A DNA stretch of 64,000 nt from Porphyra umbilicalis (GCA_002049455.2 KV918846.1:1-64000), one strand, 5' to 3'. Numbered from the stretch's first letter, positions 21,196-33,109 are shown. Made by a program: numbers and translations. Notes: a model not told the origin generated them from the sequence alone.

Positions 21196-22654
21196 ACAGA
21201 ATCATATCTGTTGGGCGTCTGTTCGGCAACAGACGCCGAACAGAATGGCGTTCTGTTGGGGCTGCCGCCTGCACCGACGCATCGTCATGGTGGTCGCGCG
21301 GGTGGCCAGCACCCGAGCGAGAGCAAACCGAATCGGCGGCCGGTGGAGGCGACCAACGCTGCGAGGTGGCTTTCTTTTGTTCTTGCAACACTCGCCCGAG
21401 ACCATCTCGTGGTCAGCGCCGTCTCCAAAATGCGAAACAGAATGGCGGGAGCGTGCGTGGTCCTTCAGCAGGGCCTTGCAGAGGGATTGTCATCCGAGAC
21501 TTGATCCGGCCCCGCAGGGCGACATGCAAATTTTCGTCCCGTCGATGCATCCAAGCGCCGTGCACTGACTACCCCCCCCCTTTGTGTCTTCCAGAGAGGT
21601 CCAGAGCCCCTCTGGGTGACGCGGCGTCGCCACCGCGAGCGAGGCATGGCTGGCGGCGCCGGCTGTGGGTCCACGCGGCCGGCGCTCGGGCCCACGCTAG
21701 CGCACGGCACCCAGGGCGGGCCCTCCCAGCCGCACGCCGGTGGGGGGTGGGGCGTGCCCCGGCACAGGCGGCGGCAGAGCCCCAACCGCGACCGAGCCGT
21801 GGGTGGTGCGTGTGGCGGGTCGGCACGACGGCGCCTCAGCGTTGTCCTCCCGTGGCTGTCGCGCGTCTGCAGGGGACGGTTTCGAACTTGGTGTGGCGCT
21901 GGGAAGGACCGGGCGGGCGGTCCACCCACGGGGGGGGGGTGCTGCAAGGCGCCGGTCGACAGAGCGCGGACAGCGGTGACCGGCGGCGGGGCTCCTCGGC
22001 ACCCATTCCCCCGCCGCCTTCTGCGCTGGTGGCGGTTGTTGGCGGCCGCCACGAGCGCGGCAGTGGGGGGCGGTGGGAAGACTCTTTGTAACGGTGCGTT
22101 GCGTGGCGAGCGAGACGGCCCACGGAGGGCGGCGGAGCCCGCGCGCGGGCGAGCGGGGGGTTCTGCAGCGATGGTGGGGGGTGGGTACGCTGGACGTGCA
22201 TCTGAGGGGGGGCGTGGGGGGCTCCCACGGGAGCAACTAGGGACGGGTAGGTGGCCTGACGGTGCGTTGACGAGGGGGGGGTGCGCTGGAGGCACAGCCA
22301 CGGGGGGGTAGGCGCGGTCCACCAGCTCGTGCCCACGGAGGTGCAGGCGCAGTCCACCAGAACCCCCGCGGCTGGCCGCCGGCGAGAGTAGAAGAGGAGT
22401 CGCCACTGACACACGAACGGAATCTCTTACCCGCACGCCTCATCGTCGTCACGCACGCACTCATCTCGCTGACCGACGACGAGCACATCCATCGAGCTTG
22501 TCACTGCCGTTTCCACCACCACCACGCCACGCTCCACTTCCCAGACCTTCACCACCGAGCTGCACTCCGACGCCACACCTCCACCCATCGATCCTTCACC
22601 CCCCTCCTCCCCATCCCCCTCCTCCCCACCCCCACACTACCGCCGCCGATTGCC
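21196..22654. other. GC-rich region without a supported gene
   Basis: A small palindrome lies at about 21210-21245 (CTGTTCGGCAACAGACGCCGAACAG type). From 21600 to 22490 the DNA is very GC-rich and open on both strands, with Pro/Arg/Gly-biased products that I cannot tell from composition effects. 22500-22640 is CAC/CCT-rich leader-like sequence upstream of the next gene. Confidence 0.4.
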
Positions 22655-23465
22655 ATGGCTGCTTTCGCTGCCATCATGGCCACCGCCCCCAGCACCCCCA
22701 CCACCCCCACTACCGCCGCCCGCTCCACCCGCCGCCCCGCCGGCCGCCGCCCCCCGTCGGTGCCCGACGCTGACCGCCGCCATTGCGGCCGGCGCGCACT
22801 CGGCGACGGCCATCCCCGCGGCACCTCACGGCCACGCCACGTCGGCCGACGTTCCACCCGTGCCCCGCCGCCGCTCGCGGCGCCGCTCTTCACCGCCACC
22901 GCCGTCTATGGCGGTTGGCACCCCGCCGTGGGGTGGCGAGTCGGCGGCGCTGCCGACCGACCACGCCCGCCAGGTGCCGCTCGCCCCGGGGGAGGTTGTT
23001 ACGGCGCCGGGCACGCCCGTCGACGCCAACGAGGAGGAGGTTGGGCCGGCGTATGTCGCCCGCCTGCAAGCGGCCCTGACCGCCGTCGTTCAGGCGCGTG
23101 CCGCCGCCGCCGCCGCGGCAGCGGCAAGGGTCACCGCTGCGGTAGAGGCCGCCGCTGTCGCCGCCAAGCCGGCGTTACAGTCCAAGGGCCGGGTGGTAAC
23201 CAAGCGCAGCCACCCGGCAGCGAACAGAAAGACGGTGAAGTCCTCATCGCCGAAGGTGTCACGCCGCGCAATGGTGCCGGTGGATGCAGCCAAGCCCCCA
23301 ACGGCACCGGCGGCGCCCAAGGAGCCGCAAGTGACTGCCACGCCTGTTTCCAACCGCCGTCGCGGGTGGGGCCGCCGTGTACGCCTGGGCGCTGTCGCAG
23401 TCGTGGGTATTGCTCTGAGCGCCGGCGTTGCCGTTGCGTGCGCGGGGAGGAGGGGGAAGGAGTGA
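22655..23465 (+). CDS. Hypothetical single-pass membrane protein, Ala/Pro-rich
   Basis: The ATG at 22655 has good context (GCCATGG), and the C/T-rich leader resembles other gene starts here. The first about 35 residues (MAAFAAIMATAPSTPTTPTT onward) are in one frame, while the convincing remainder, from about 22760 to the TGA at 23463-23465, is in another. A C6 run near 22748 is a possible slip point, but the 5' structure is unsure. The C-terminal part has LQAALTAVVQARAAAAA, a long Ala-rich helix, a basic KRSHPAANRKTVKSSSPKVS stretch and a hydrophobic segment (LGAVAVVGIALSAGVAVA) followed by GRRGKE. That suggests a tail-anchored or single-pass protein. No family recognised. Confidence 0.45.
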
Positions 23466-24630
23466 GCGTATAGTCCCATTGGTGTTTGCCTGTTTGCTTT
23501 CTCTGTGTGCTCAATTTAACAATCCGCAACCTAAGTTACCTCTACCTCCACCATTGCCATCCCTTTGAGCAGAGCCACACGCCAGCACAAACGTCACGAG
23601 CATCAGAGACCAACCCCCTCCCCGCACAACTGGCCCTCGAGCAAAGCCGTCGCAACATAACGCGCAGCTCCTCACCCCCACCTGCAAGCAACGAGAACCT
23701 CCGAGCCACCAGTCCACTCCTACTCATCCCGGTATGCGCCAATGTGAGCCACCACCGCAACGCGGTAGATGGAAGACGTGTGGCTTGTCCTCCCTCTCTC
23801 ACCCGCGCCCGCGCGCAACCGCAGCCGTCACGTCGACCGAAACGCCAAAGCCGCGTCGCCGCCGCCCGCCGCCGCCGCGACGGACGCACCCAGGCGCGAC
23901 GCCAACTCTGACACCGCCCGCCGCACACGGGTCACCCGCTCACATGGGAGAGCGGTGGTGCAGCCGCGGGCAAGGAAGGAGCTCCACGCCAAGCGCACCG
24001 TCGCCAACCGCTACCTTCGGCCAACTGCCACGAACACTGCTCGTTCCACGAGCTGCCCAGCTCAACCGCCTCCCCTCTGGCGTCAACGCCCTCCCTCAAC
24101 CTTTTCAATTACTCTATCGGTGCATGGCCTCTGGGCGCGCTTCTCAATCGCCTGTGGTGCGTTTCATGGCGCTTTCCTTTCGTGCGGTTCCCCTGCCCCC
24201 GAGCCCCTCGCACCTCCCCCCACCACTTGCTGCGGACTGTTTCTGCGACACGACGTCGGCTCTGCAGCGCTAGTGGCTCTGTATGTGATCATGATCTGCA
24301 TGCGCTTTCCCTCACGGCGTCGTTGCGGGAACAGGCGTACTAACCTTCTCTGTCTTTAGCGTGGCTTCACTGTTTCTACTGGGTCATTCTACTTCTCGTG
24401 GGGCTTCTCTGTCTCTGTTCGCACCAGGCTGGATTGGTGTTGCGTTGAGGCTCGTGTTTGTAGAAGCGAGTAAAGGAGTAGCTCCGTGTCTTGTGGGCAA
24501 GACGCAATAGCCTGGCCCTGACCGTCAGATCAGGAATTGCGCCGTTTGCATATATTGGTAAAAAATGCTACGGTCTGCCCACGTTGGACTGCAACTTGTA
24601 TTCGCAAGCCTTTTCTCCCAATCAGACTGA
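23466..24630. other. Intergenic stretch
   Basis: Pyrimidine- and C-rich to about 24200, more T-rich after that. An open frame at 23769-24359 has no recognisable domain and poor composition. No gene supported. Confidence 0.4.
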
Positions 24631-25631
24631 GGCCCGTTCGCAGACTCCAACGTCGCTTCGCATAACGCCGGTATAACGCCCGAAACACTGCGAAAGAAAC
24701 ATGCGGGCCCGGTCAGCGTTCGTTTCAAATACACCATCAAAACATCAAATTATATACCGGCCTTACCTTAACGCACAGTCGACGTCCCCCTGCGGACAAA
24801 GCCACGTTCTCGGCCAGCGCGCGTGCTTCTCACCTACCCACAGATTTCTCACGCGTGAGGCGGGTTGTCGCCATGGACCCTGCCTCCATCCTGCGCCATG
24901 GTCAGTTTGTCACCACAGGAGGAGGCGCCGTGTATGCCCAGAGAGGCATTGTTTTCTCTTCCCGGTACCGCACCCCCGCCCATGTCTCTTTTGCTGATGT
25001 ATGTATAAGCAAGGCACGGGCGCAAATTTCATCGAGCTATGCGCATGCCCCTTGGCGCTTTTTGTGACCTCGTTGACGCTTTGTGGCCGCGCCTTTCTCG
25101 GCTCGGCGTGCCACCCGATGTGTGGACCGCGATTGCGCTTCGATATTTTGGCGGCGGGAGCCACACTGATAGTGGCGAGACGCCGTTCGTACGACAGCGC
25201 TCCAACAAAGCGTTCTTGATGCCATGAATTGGCAGGCCTCGGCGCCGCAGCTCCTCCTTGAGGTGCTTAAAAGTGACTCGACAGGCCATGCTGGAACAGA
25301 TATGAGTATGGCACAGCAACGATGGGGGTGGTGGTTCGGTTAGGTGGTCGGTGCGGGGAGCGGTGTGATGACGCGGTGAGGTCCGTGCCAGACGAAGGCG
25401 GGTGTTGGATTGTCCGATCGGACACCCGAACTGACGCCAGTACAGATTTCCTCATGTAATCGGTTTACCAAATGTGCGCAGAATCGGACTTGTATAACGT
25501 TATATAACGTTATGACATGCGCAAGCCGCTCGCGTATGTCATACCTTTATATAACGCCTGATCCGTGATTGACCAATCAGGGCGGCGTTATGTTTATGCG
25601 AACCAGCGTTATGCGAGTCTGCGAACGGGCC
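24631..25631. mobile_element. ~1-kb TIR element, PIF/Harbinger-like, copy 2
   Basis: Near-identical to 19947-20969 in the same orientation, offset by exactly 4684 bp over most of its length. I see only scattered substitutions (for example ACGCTGCG against ACACTGCG near the left end), plus a roughly 22-bp block (TCTACTCTCTTAAAGACGCT) present in copy 1 and absent here. The terminal repeats are the same; the flanks read TGA and TCA, so the target duplication is not clean here. The flanking DNA is unrelated to copy 1, so this is a transposition copy and not part of a larger segmental duplication. Confidence 0.88.
25029..25289 (-). CDS. Small SAP-motif-like protein inside TIR element (copy 2)
   Basis: Identical in translation to the 86-residue frame of copy 1, with LKEELRRRGLPIHGIK near the N-terminus and a basic C-terminus. 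Preservation in both copies may reflect only recent duplication. Confidence 0.45.
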   Translation of the reverse strand: MACRVTFKHLKEELRRRGLPIHGIKNALLERCRTNGVSPLSVWLPPPKYRSAIAVHTSGGTPSRERRGHKASTRSQKAPRGMRIAR

Positions 25632-26314
25632 TCATAGTCAATCACAGCTCTCGAATCCAATCTGTGCAATTTTGATATGTTTGCAAATAGCTTCGTTTGC
25701 CACAGGATCTGGCTTGGGATCGTCTCGTGATAGGCAAGTCCCTCGCCACAGATCGGTGAGTGACGCTAGTTGTCATTCCCTGCGGCCCGAAACGCTCACT
25801 GTAGTCAATATCCGGTTATATAGCACCCTTGCGCACTCTGAAGCCCCTGCTCCAGCCATGCATGCGTGCGGCGCACGGTGCCAAGACGTCCTGGACTCAT
25901 CAGCAACAGTTCTCGTGTGTAATGAGATCGCCGCTGATTGTGGCCTCAAAGCGCAGTCGATCGCAGAATTCCAACGCGCAACAGGATTGTGCGCCTCAGG
26001 TCGCTCGCCGTTAGACGCGTCCAACTACATATTTGAGACGAGGTCAGCAGCGATCATGTGTCCTGACTTGCGACAGCGTCCACTGTGTCCGCAGATCGGC
26101 AAGCCACACTACTGGACCAGGAATCATCATTCGACTTCGGTACGGACATTTCCCGACCTGCCCACCAGTCCCTTTCGCCCGCATCGTTCGTCTCTTCAAC
26201 CCCCCGACCACGAATGCGATAGAGAAGTGACGAGAGTGGCAAAACATTCTCGGGGCCAGAGACCGTGCTGTTTCCGCACTCTACGGATTAAAAGGATAGT
26301 AAGAAAGGAGGAAG
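25632..26314. other. Intergenic stretch
   Basis: Mixed-composition DNA between the TIR element and the pogo-type relic. No gene or repeat recognised. Confidence 0.4.
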
Positions 26315-28010
26315 TCACTCGCTGTCGCTGTCGGACGACTCAGCTCTGCCCTCCCCGTCCGTAGAGTCACATCCCTCTCTCTGCTCAAACACAATATAAT
26401 TAACCGTAGCAGCTCGCACGCACTCGTCCTGCTCCCCTATGAGCCATCTTTCCAACGCCATCTCTCTCGCAGGCCAAAGTGTGACCCCGAATGCCTGCTC
26501 ATCAAAGCAACAATCCGACATCAACAGTATAACAGAACTCACGTCAGAGCCCAGTGAGCGAGATGATGCACGGCACTCGCCGTGCGAGGCAGTGACGTCA
26601 TGGCAACTGCATTCGGCAAAATGGTAGCCTTAAGCCAGCAGTGTGCAATCGTAGACGGCTCAACCGCGCTCCACTCTTGCAGGGCGATCTCCGATGCAAC
26701 TTGCAGATGGTCACCTACACCTTCTCGGATACCCCGGATCACAGCCGGTGGGACATGTGCGCGTGAGCGACGACGGGCCGTCGACCTGGAATTTAGGGCG
26801 GCTGGCAAATCTGACGGACAGCCAAAACTCCCTGGTCCAGCGGCAGCTACGGGAAGATGGGTGCCCGTCCCCGACATGCCCTTGCAAGGTGCGCGTCTGC
26901 CAGCCCGACGCAAACGGCCGTCCATCCCGGAATCTGGGCCGGAAGTCAGTCGTGGCAGACCAGTCGCCTCGACCGCCGTCGTGACCGAATCAACTGCCGG
27001 TGCCTCGACCGCTGCTGCTGCGCCAGGTGAGATGGCCAGAGGATAGGCCAAGCGGCCTGCTACACCGCCATCAACGCGCCGCGGCGCTTCATCCGCAGCA
27101 GGCAGGACTGCGTACTGTGCTGAGCGTCCGTCCGCGCCGCGCACCGCGGTGGGGCCGACCACCATATGTGCTTCGTCGGCCGGTCTGCCGCTGGCATTGG
27201 ATTTGATGGCGGCCCACGAGTCGTCCACCGACAGCCGCCGACCGACGTTTTTCGTTGGGCCAGACTCCACAGCCATTGTGTGGCCCGAAAATGAAGCCAC
27301 TATGGCACTTCGCGGCGTCGTCACTGCCGCCGTCAGTGCCCCTCTCCAACTCATGTCGATGGACGCGGCCGCGCGTGCCGCGCCCATCACTGCAACCCAG
27401 GGCGCACCGCATGGTCCCGATTGAGCGGGCCCACCTCCCGTCGACACGTCTGCAGTCGGTCGCTGAGCGCCCACCGTTGCCGCCGCAGAATTAGCAGGCG
27501 CCGCTATTGGTGTGGTCGCAGCCACCGCTCGGTTACGAACAGATACATCAGACGCGCTCACAACCAGTTCCAGTAGCCGTCGATTGTATCGTCTCTTCAT
27601 GCACGCAGTATGGCCCAGGTCCAGTGGCTGGTAGACAGATGTAAAATTGGGAGGCAGCAGGATGAACGTGACTTGCCTGCTTTCAAGTTCCTCGTGAGAT
27701 CCGCAAGATGCAGCACAAGGGCTGCTTGGCCTTCCCAACCATGAAGACTGGAATGTTGTGGCTCCCTGTAGCAATACAAGCCAAAACCAGGGTGACGCGG
27801 TGCTTTGCTTTCATGGCTCTGGCTCCGCGAGCATGTCGTCTTTTGTTGGTCTGCAAGTACCACCGACTAGGGATGTACCGGTAGAACAGCCCAGTCTCTT
27901 CCTCACAGTAGGTTCCGCCGCCAGACTAACGTTAGGCAGAAACATTGTCAAGGTTTGGGACAACGAGAGGCCAGCGTCCTTGACATCGATAAGTACGAAT
28001 TAGTCACCTA
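26315..28010 (-). mobile_element. Pogo/Tigger-type (Tc1/mariner) transposase, decayed, copy 1
   Basis: Minus-strand DDE_1 (CENP-B/pogo) transposase in several frames. From about 27930 down one frame reads EEETGLFYRYIPSRWYL, KAKHRVTLVLACIATGSHNI and PVFMVGKAK, the family's DETGLFYR..P, KDRVT..L..NATGS and IGKAK motifs. Shifted, it continues ROVTFILLPPNF-like sequence (QVTFILLPPNFTSVYQPLDL, then GHTACMKRRYNRR), the ..PPN.TS..QPLDQG...FK..Y motif. A long Ala/Gly/Pro-rich segment of about 250 residues follows, then TIAHCWLKATILP, and in another frame an acidic end (ESSDSDSE). There are at least two frameshifts. The N-terminal CENP-B-like helix-turn-helix seen in copy 2 is missing. No terminal repeats found. 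Confidence 0.85.
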
Positions 28011-28735
28011 GAGTGAGAGACCAGCGCAATGTAGGTCGCGCGCTCGACCTTGGGCAGCCTCCTTCCCCTCTGGGCACTCCAACACCGCCCCGGGTGCCGC
28101 CAGACGCGCGTCCCACGCCGCGCCGCCCCCGCTCCCTGACACTGCTTGCACCTTGTGACTCCGGGGCTTGGCCTTGTCCAACAGCTCCTTGTCCACTTGT
28201 ACCTGTCGCCGCCGCCGCTGCCCGAGCTGCTAGTCGGACAACATGAGCGGCTTGGCGGAAGGAGCTGGACTCGACTTGTTCTGCCGCTGCCACAGCAGCA
28301 GCGGTGGCCGCATCACTGAGCCAGCGCCACTCCTGTAGCTCCTGAGGGGTGGCAGAGGGCCTGGTGGGAATAACTACAAATGAAGCGCACAGACTGGCGC
28401 AAGCACGCAAGACAAGGAGCTCCAAACACCAGTAAAGCATACCTAGATCCAGTGGTAACACGCACGCTGAACGAGAGAACCGAAAACAGAGGCAAAGATT
28501 TTTGAGCAGATGGTATCACCGCACTATTCTCGGACACATAAACCGTAACAAAAAAAGAAAAACATGCACGAACCAGACTCAATCCCGCGTCGTGAATGGG
28601 CCCGACGATGGAGGCCCAACCACTGCGGGTCAGTCCGTGATCAGAAGAGGGGGGCGCAGCAGCCGTAGCGCGACGACAGTGGGCCCGACGACGGTGGGGA
28701 CTACGACGGTGGAGCCGACAACGGTGGGGGCTGCG
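28011..28735. other. Intergenic stretch with short GACGACGGTGGG-type repeats
   Basis: Mixed sequence without a supported gene. 28668-28733 consists of imperfect repeats of about 15-18 bp built on GACGACGGTGGGG. A similar motif occurs around 34670-34720. Confidence 0.45.
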
Positions 28736-29080
28736 CTCTCCACCATTCACATGCGCCCCTGGGACTGACTTGGTGCTCCTGATTGCTTACATGTGCCCAT
28801 ACAGCCTGAAAATCAACATCAGCTCCTTTTTTTTTTTGCACTTCTGGCAAGGAGACAGTAGAAAATCTTAAGATCTCGCGTGGACAGCTTGCTCTGTGCC
28901 ACGTAAATCGGATCAAGCGGCAACAAACAGTGAGTATTGCTGGATGCAAGGTCCTGGTACCGAATGCGGGCTTTCTATTGGCTTCGATGCCTTCTTACTG
29001 TCCTTTCAGACCAATAGAGTGCGGCTATTCATAGTCAGTCTCTGTCTTTGTCCCCCAGGACAAAATTCGGGGATCAGCAA
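28736..29080. mobile_element. Left-truncated copy of the 399-bp MITE family
   Basis: Matches the interior and right part of the MITE at 18837-19235, from CTCTCCACCA..ATGCGCCCCTGGGACTG to the right end CAAAATTCGGGGATCAGCAA followed by TA. The first about 55 bp of the left end are missing, replaced by the short-repeat tract. A few substitutions and a poly-T length change separate the copies. Confidence 0.88.
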
Positions 29081-29082
29081 TA

Positions 29083-29640
29083 GAAGGGTGATCTATAACT
29101 GGACTTGATATAACCGTAAACAGTCATTTTGCGTTTACATGGCAGGGGTGCGACATGAAGTAGCCCTCTTTTTCGTATGTGCGTCTAGAGACTGGCCAGT
29201 GTGAATTCGTCCATCATATCATCCCGATCGTCGATCGAAGGCCCATTTGTGGGTGAGAGGCTAGGGACCCGATTGCGACACGAACGCCGATGGCACGCAA
29301 TCGAGGCCACCGGCTCATACGGCAGCCCGCCATTGCTGGCCCCTGCCGCCGATCGACGCACAGAATGGAGGCCAACCGCGCACCTCCCCGCCACAATCGT
29401 GCGTCATCTGACACTCGGCCGGCCGCCACTGGCATCACCCGCCGATCGACGAACAGAACGGAGACCAACCGCGCACGCCCCCCCCCGCATTAGTGGCTCA
29501 TCTGGCATACGGCCACCACTGCCTCTACGTACCGATTGTCTCGCAAAACCGAGGCCAACCGCGCACCCCGCCCCTCAGTTCATGCCAATTCTGGGAGCTC
29601 GCCACCACTGGCACACCCGCAGGTCCTCAAACACCACCAG
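29083..29640. repeat. Degenerate tandem repeat, ~92-bp period, about 3-4 units
   Basis: The block GAGGCCAACCGCGCAC recurs at 29368, 29461 (one change) and 29551. In between, the Y(C)GATCGACG(A/C)ACAGAA and GGC.GCCACTGGC blocks recur in register, so spacing is 90-93 bp. A weaker unit lies before 29368. In one frame the units encode a repeating RPTAH pattern, but the period is not a constant multiple of three and no gene structure is visible. The first 100 bp of this interval are unremarkable. Confidence 0.75.
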
Positions 29641-30905
29641 GGCGCACCGCGTGCCGGCCTGCCTGCTCACTGCTGCTCACGGCTTGTCTCGTTCTATGCG
29701 CATTCCTATCCTTCGCTTGAGCACCTCTTTGGGGTCATGATTATTGCTACGTGCGAAGCGGAGTGTGGTGTACATGTCAGCTAGCGCGTGAGACGCGCGT
29801 GCGTGGAGCACGTGCGACTTGAAACGCCCGGACTCCTTTGTTCCGTCACGTGCACTATGTTGACTTCACCTGCGCATGCAGTGCTCTCTCATTCTGTTGC
29901 TTGCTCCCTGTTTGGTCTTTGTCTGGGTCAGGTGCTGACCTGCACCCCTGTTCACATGATGAAGCAACAGTTGTACCATCTACCTCGCCACACTGGCATC
30001 GTGTATTTTGTGGCCGTTGCCTAGACAAGGGTCGGTGTGACCACAGTTGCGCTCGTTACTCGAGCCCTCAGCTGCTGCACCTCTTTTTTACATGGTACTG
30101 TTGTCGTTGTTACCATCGCCGCGGCAACGCGTGTGCACCGTGTCCACAAGAATGGTATGTTCACTCATTCCAGTCGTGGCGCCTCACCTGTTTTTTTTTC
30201 TTAGCCATGTCCTATCCATTCGTGCACTGGTTTTTCGTTGCCTCTGCTTCATCTTAGCTGTGCATTGAACGGTCCTGTGCTCATTCGCTGCATTATTTTC
30301 TAGGACCTTGCGTGTTCCACGGTCTTGGCACCGTTCTTTACATTGATGCCATAAATGTCCTTTGACCCATGTTCGTCTTCGCTGCAGTGCGTGTTCCTGT
30401 GCTCATTCACTCTCTTTCATTGTTGCACCTTGCTCGTGCTAGTCTTTTGGCCGCGCCCTGTCCATTGGTGCTCGGCGTTATTGCTACCTCGTTTTCATGT
30501 TTGTTGCATTGAGCGCTGCAGTCAATGAAGCAGGTGCTGGGTGCTTGCTGCAAGGTGGGGGGGGTGCGAGATGTCTGGTGGCGGTGTTGCGTCCACTGAG
30601 TGCGTCTGTTGAAGTGTGACTTTCGCACTGGGGTAGTATTCGTTAGTCAGTTGATTTACTCTGTGTGTACCTCTGGCATGTTCCATTTCCCACGCCATCA
30701 CGCTGTTGTCCTAATTTCCTTTGCTCGCTCTCGTGTCTTAACCACGCTGCGTTGCTTTTCATCTGTAGACTTTCCGAGACTTTCTCGGACCATTGCTTCC
30801 ACTTCATCACCAGCGACCTATATAATGCTCTTCCTCCCTTTGTCCGGATGCACACCCCATGGCACCCTCCACGCCCACGGTGTCCTCAATGGCATGCAAA
30901 TAGTC
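29641..30905. other. T-rich intergenic stretch
   Basis: Distinctly more T-rich than the rest (runs of T at 30086 and 30190). No gene, RNA gene or repeat recognised. Confidence 0.45.
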
Positions 30906-33109
30906 CTACAATCCCAACCAGCCCTCCACCACCAACTCCTTCTCGGCCGCGTCTGCGTCACCAAAGCACTCTTGAGCAACCTCACGGGTTCCAATCATAC
31001 CAATGATATCTCTTGCCTCATCTTCCATACCGCGAGAGGAGGCGCGGTACTGACCGTGGTCAGACAGCAAGCGGGCCTCCATTGCCAACGGCAGTATGCA
31101 TGCCTTTGCCCAAAAGTGGGCAATGTTTGCCGGAGACACAGCCTCCCACGCCTCCAAGATCAACTCCGCGACGTCCCCGAGATGTGCAGCGGCGCCGTCT
31201 TTGACTCCCAGAACCGGGCGCGGGGGCGCTGCCTGGCGGCGGCTGCGCCGAAGAGTTGGCCGTGCCAGCCCGCTCGGAGTTGGAGGAGGGGGGGGGGGAG
31301 CTCAGCCCACACCTTAGGTCTGGCCGCCAGCCTCAAATCCTACGACGTTGGGTCTGGAAGACCATTAACTGTGGGCGGTGAGTATGGAGGCGGGACCGTG
31401 CCGGACGTTGGCAGTAGGGGCGCCTGTAACAGGCTGCTCGCCAGAGCAGAGTTTTTCACAGGAGAGCACACAGTGAAGGGGGGGGCTACAGCTTCAGTAG
31501 CCGATGCCGGGGTGTTGGAGGCGCTTGGCCGTCCAGCCAATGGGCGTTCCCAGCGTGGCACCATTAGTTGAGATATCCCGAATGGCCGGGCGGCCAGTGA
31601 AGCGTCAAGGCTTGTTCCATTGGATCCAACACCAGTGGCCAATGAACGGCGGACCGCGCTTGAAGCAGCGCTGGAATTGGTCCCTGAGGGCTCTCGGGGC
31701 GCGGCTTCCGCCGCTGCTCCAGTGTCCATCGCCGCCACTGTCGATGCTGCAGTCGCCGCAGCCGCTGCCGCCTCTTGTCGACACCTCCTTTTTCGCAACG
31801 TTCCTAGCCTAAACAAAATCAGCCGCTTCTTGTATCTCCACTTGAGGCACGCGATGATCCCAGCGTCCAAGGGTTGGTGCGCCGACGTCACATTGGGGAG
31901 TGGAGGGCAGATCGTGTTGGTGTGCGCCCCAAAGTTGTCGATCACGACGATGACGGGAGAGCACGTTCTGGATCGCACGCTCGGCACAAAAACCGTCTTG
32001 AACCACTGATCGTACACGGTTTTGTTCATTCAAACCGACTGTTGCAGAAATTACGGTGGTGGACACCCGTCTCTTGGCGGCTTGAAGCACTGCCAGACAG
32101 CCGCACACCCGATTATGGCAGTGGCGTTGCGTGACAGGACGAAGGTTACGCGATCTTTCGCTTTCATGGTTTTTGATCTCCGCACACGCCGTAGCCGCCC
32201 TGCAGCAATGTAGGTCTGACTTGGAAGACACTGGTCCTGCAAACCGGTGTCATCCAGCATTTGAATGTTCTCTGGGTCATACGTGGCGAGATCCGACCGG
32301 ACCTCAGCCATACACCGCTCCGCTTAGCGCACGGCCTCGGCCACCGAGCCCGCCTGGCCCCACAGCTTTAATCTCTTGATATGATGTCGAGACGCCCACC
32401 GTTGAATGAACGCTGGGGATCCCAAAGACCCCTTGACGCCGCGTTCTGCGGCAATCTCTCTCGCCCTTTTTTCGAGCACCGACATCGTCATTGGAAGCTC
32501 CGCACCGCCTATGGTTTCTATTCCAAGAAACCAGGGATTTAGAGCTGCGTCTACTTCCTCAAACTTGGACCGGCGAGTGCGCATATCGTCAATTGGCTCG
32601 CCGTTACGCATTCGCTTCAAAAGCCAAGCGCGTTTTCGCGGCTCGCACGAGCGGCGGGCTACCGAGCGCGAAGTCTTCTTGCGGAAGGCTTCTTCAGGTG
32701 ACGGCCACGAGTGCACGTCGCTGTCGTACATGCGAATGACGTCAATCTTGTTGTCGAGTGTCCGCGTCACCTTGGTCTTGCGTGGCGACTGGCGGGATTG
32801 AGTTTCAGTGCGCAAATCTGATCCAATCTGCTCACTTTCGGGCGCAGCGCGTCGGCCAGCGAGATCATAAATTGATTGGTGCGGCCTCCCGGGTGGCAAC
32901 GTGGACGGCTCTCCGGCAGGCGCGCGAGAAGCCGAACCAAAGTGCATTGCCGTTGCCTCGGCGGCGGCAGCGGACGCCAGGCTCACGGCATGCAATGCCT
33001 CACTTGATGGATCCGTGAGAACCTCTTGCACGGCCGCATCGGCGGCCGCGGCCGCAACGGCACGCGCCGCACGGGGAACGACTGGACCCAGACCACCTGG
33101 TGCAACCAT
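30906..33109 (-). mobile_element. Pogo/Tigger-type transposase, nearly whole, copy 2
   Basis: A single minus-strand frame spans 33109-31340, broken only by in-frame stops at about 32324, 32051 and 32030. The order is an Ala-rich leader; a CENP-B-type DNA-binding region (LDNKIDVIRMYD, then RTRRSKFEEVDAALNPWF); RWASRHHIKRLKLWG; the first DDE strand with ENIQMLDDTGL; KAKDRVTFVLSRNATA; the second catalytic block VIVVIDNFGAH; and the third, PNVTSAHQPLDAGIIACLKW, then RYKKR. In another frame, 31163-30906 ends with NIAHFWAKACILP, the equivalent of TIAHCWLKATILP in copy 1. The DDD residues are still present. Copy 1 belongs to the same family. Terminal repeats were not found. The stops could partly reflect unrecognised small introns. 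Confidence 0.88.

Noticed and set aside
21465-22436. 323-residue minus-strand frame
   Set aside because: Pro/Arg-rich composition with no recognisable motif; the opposite strand is equally open.
29290-29620. CRISPR-like spaced repeats
   Set aside because: Units are diverged over their full 92 bp, without constant short repeats and unique spacers, and the genome is eukaryotic.
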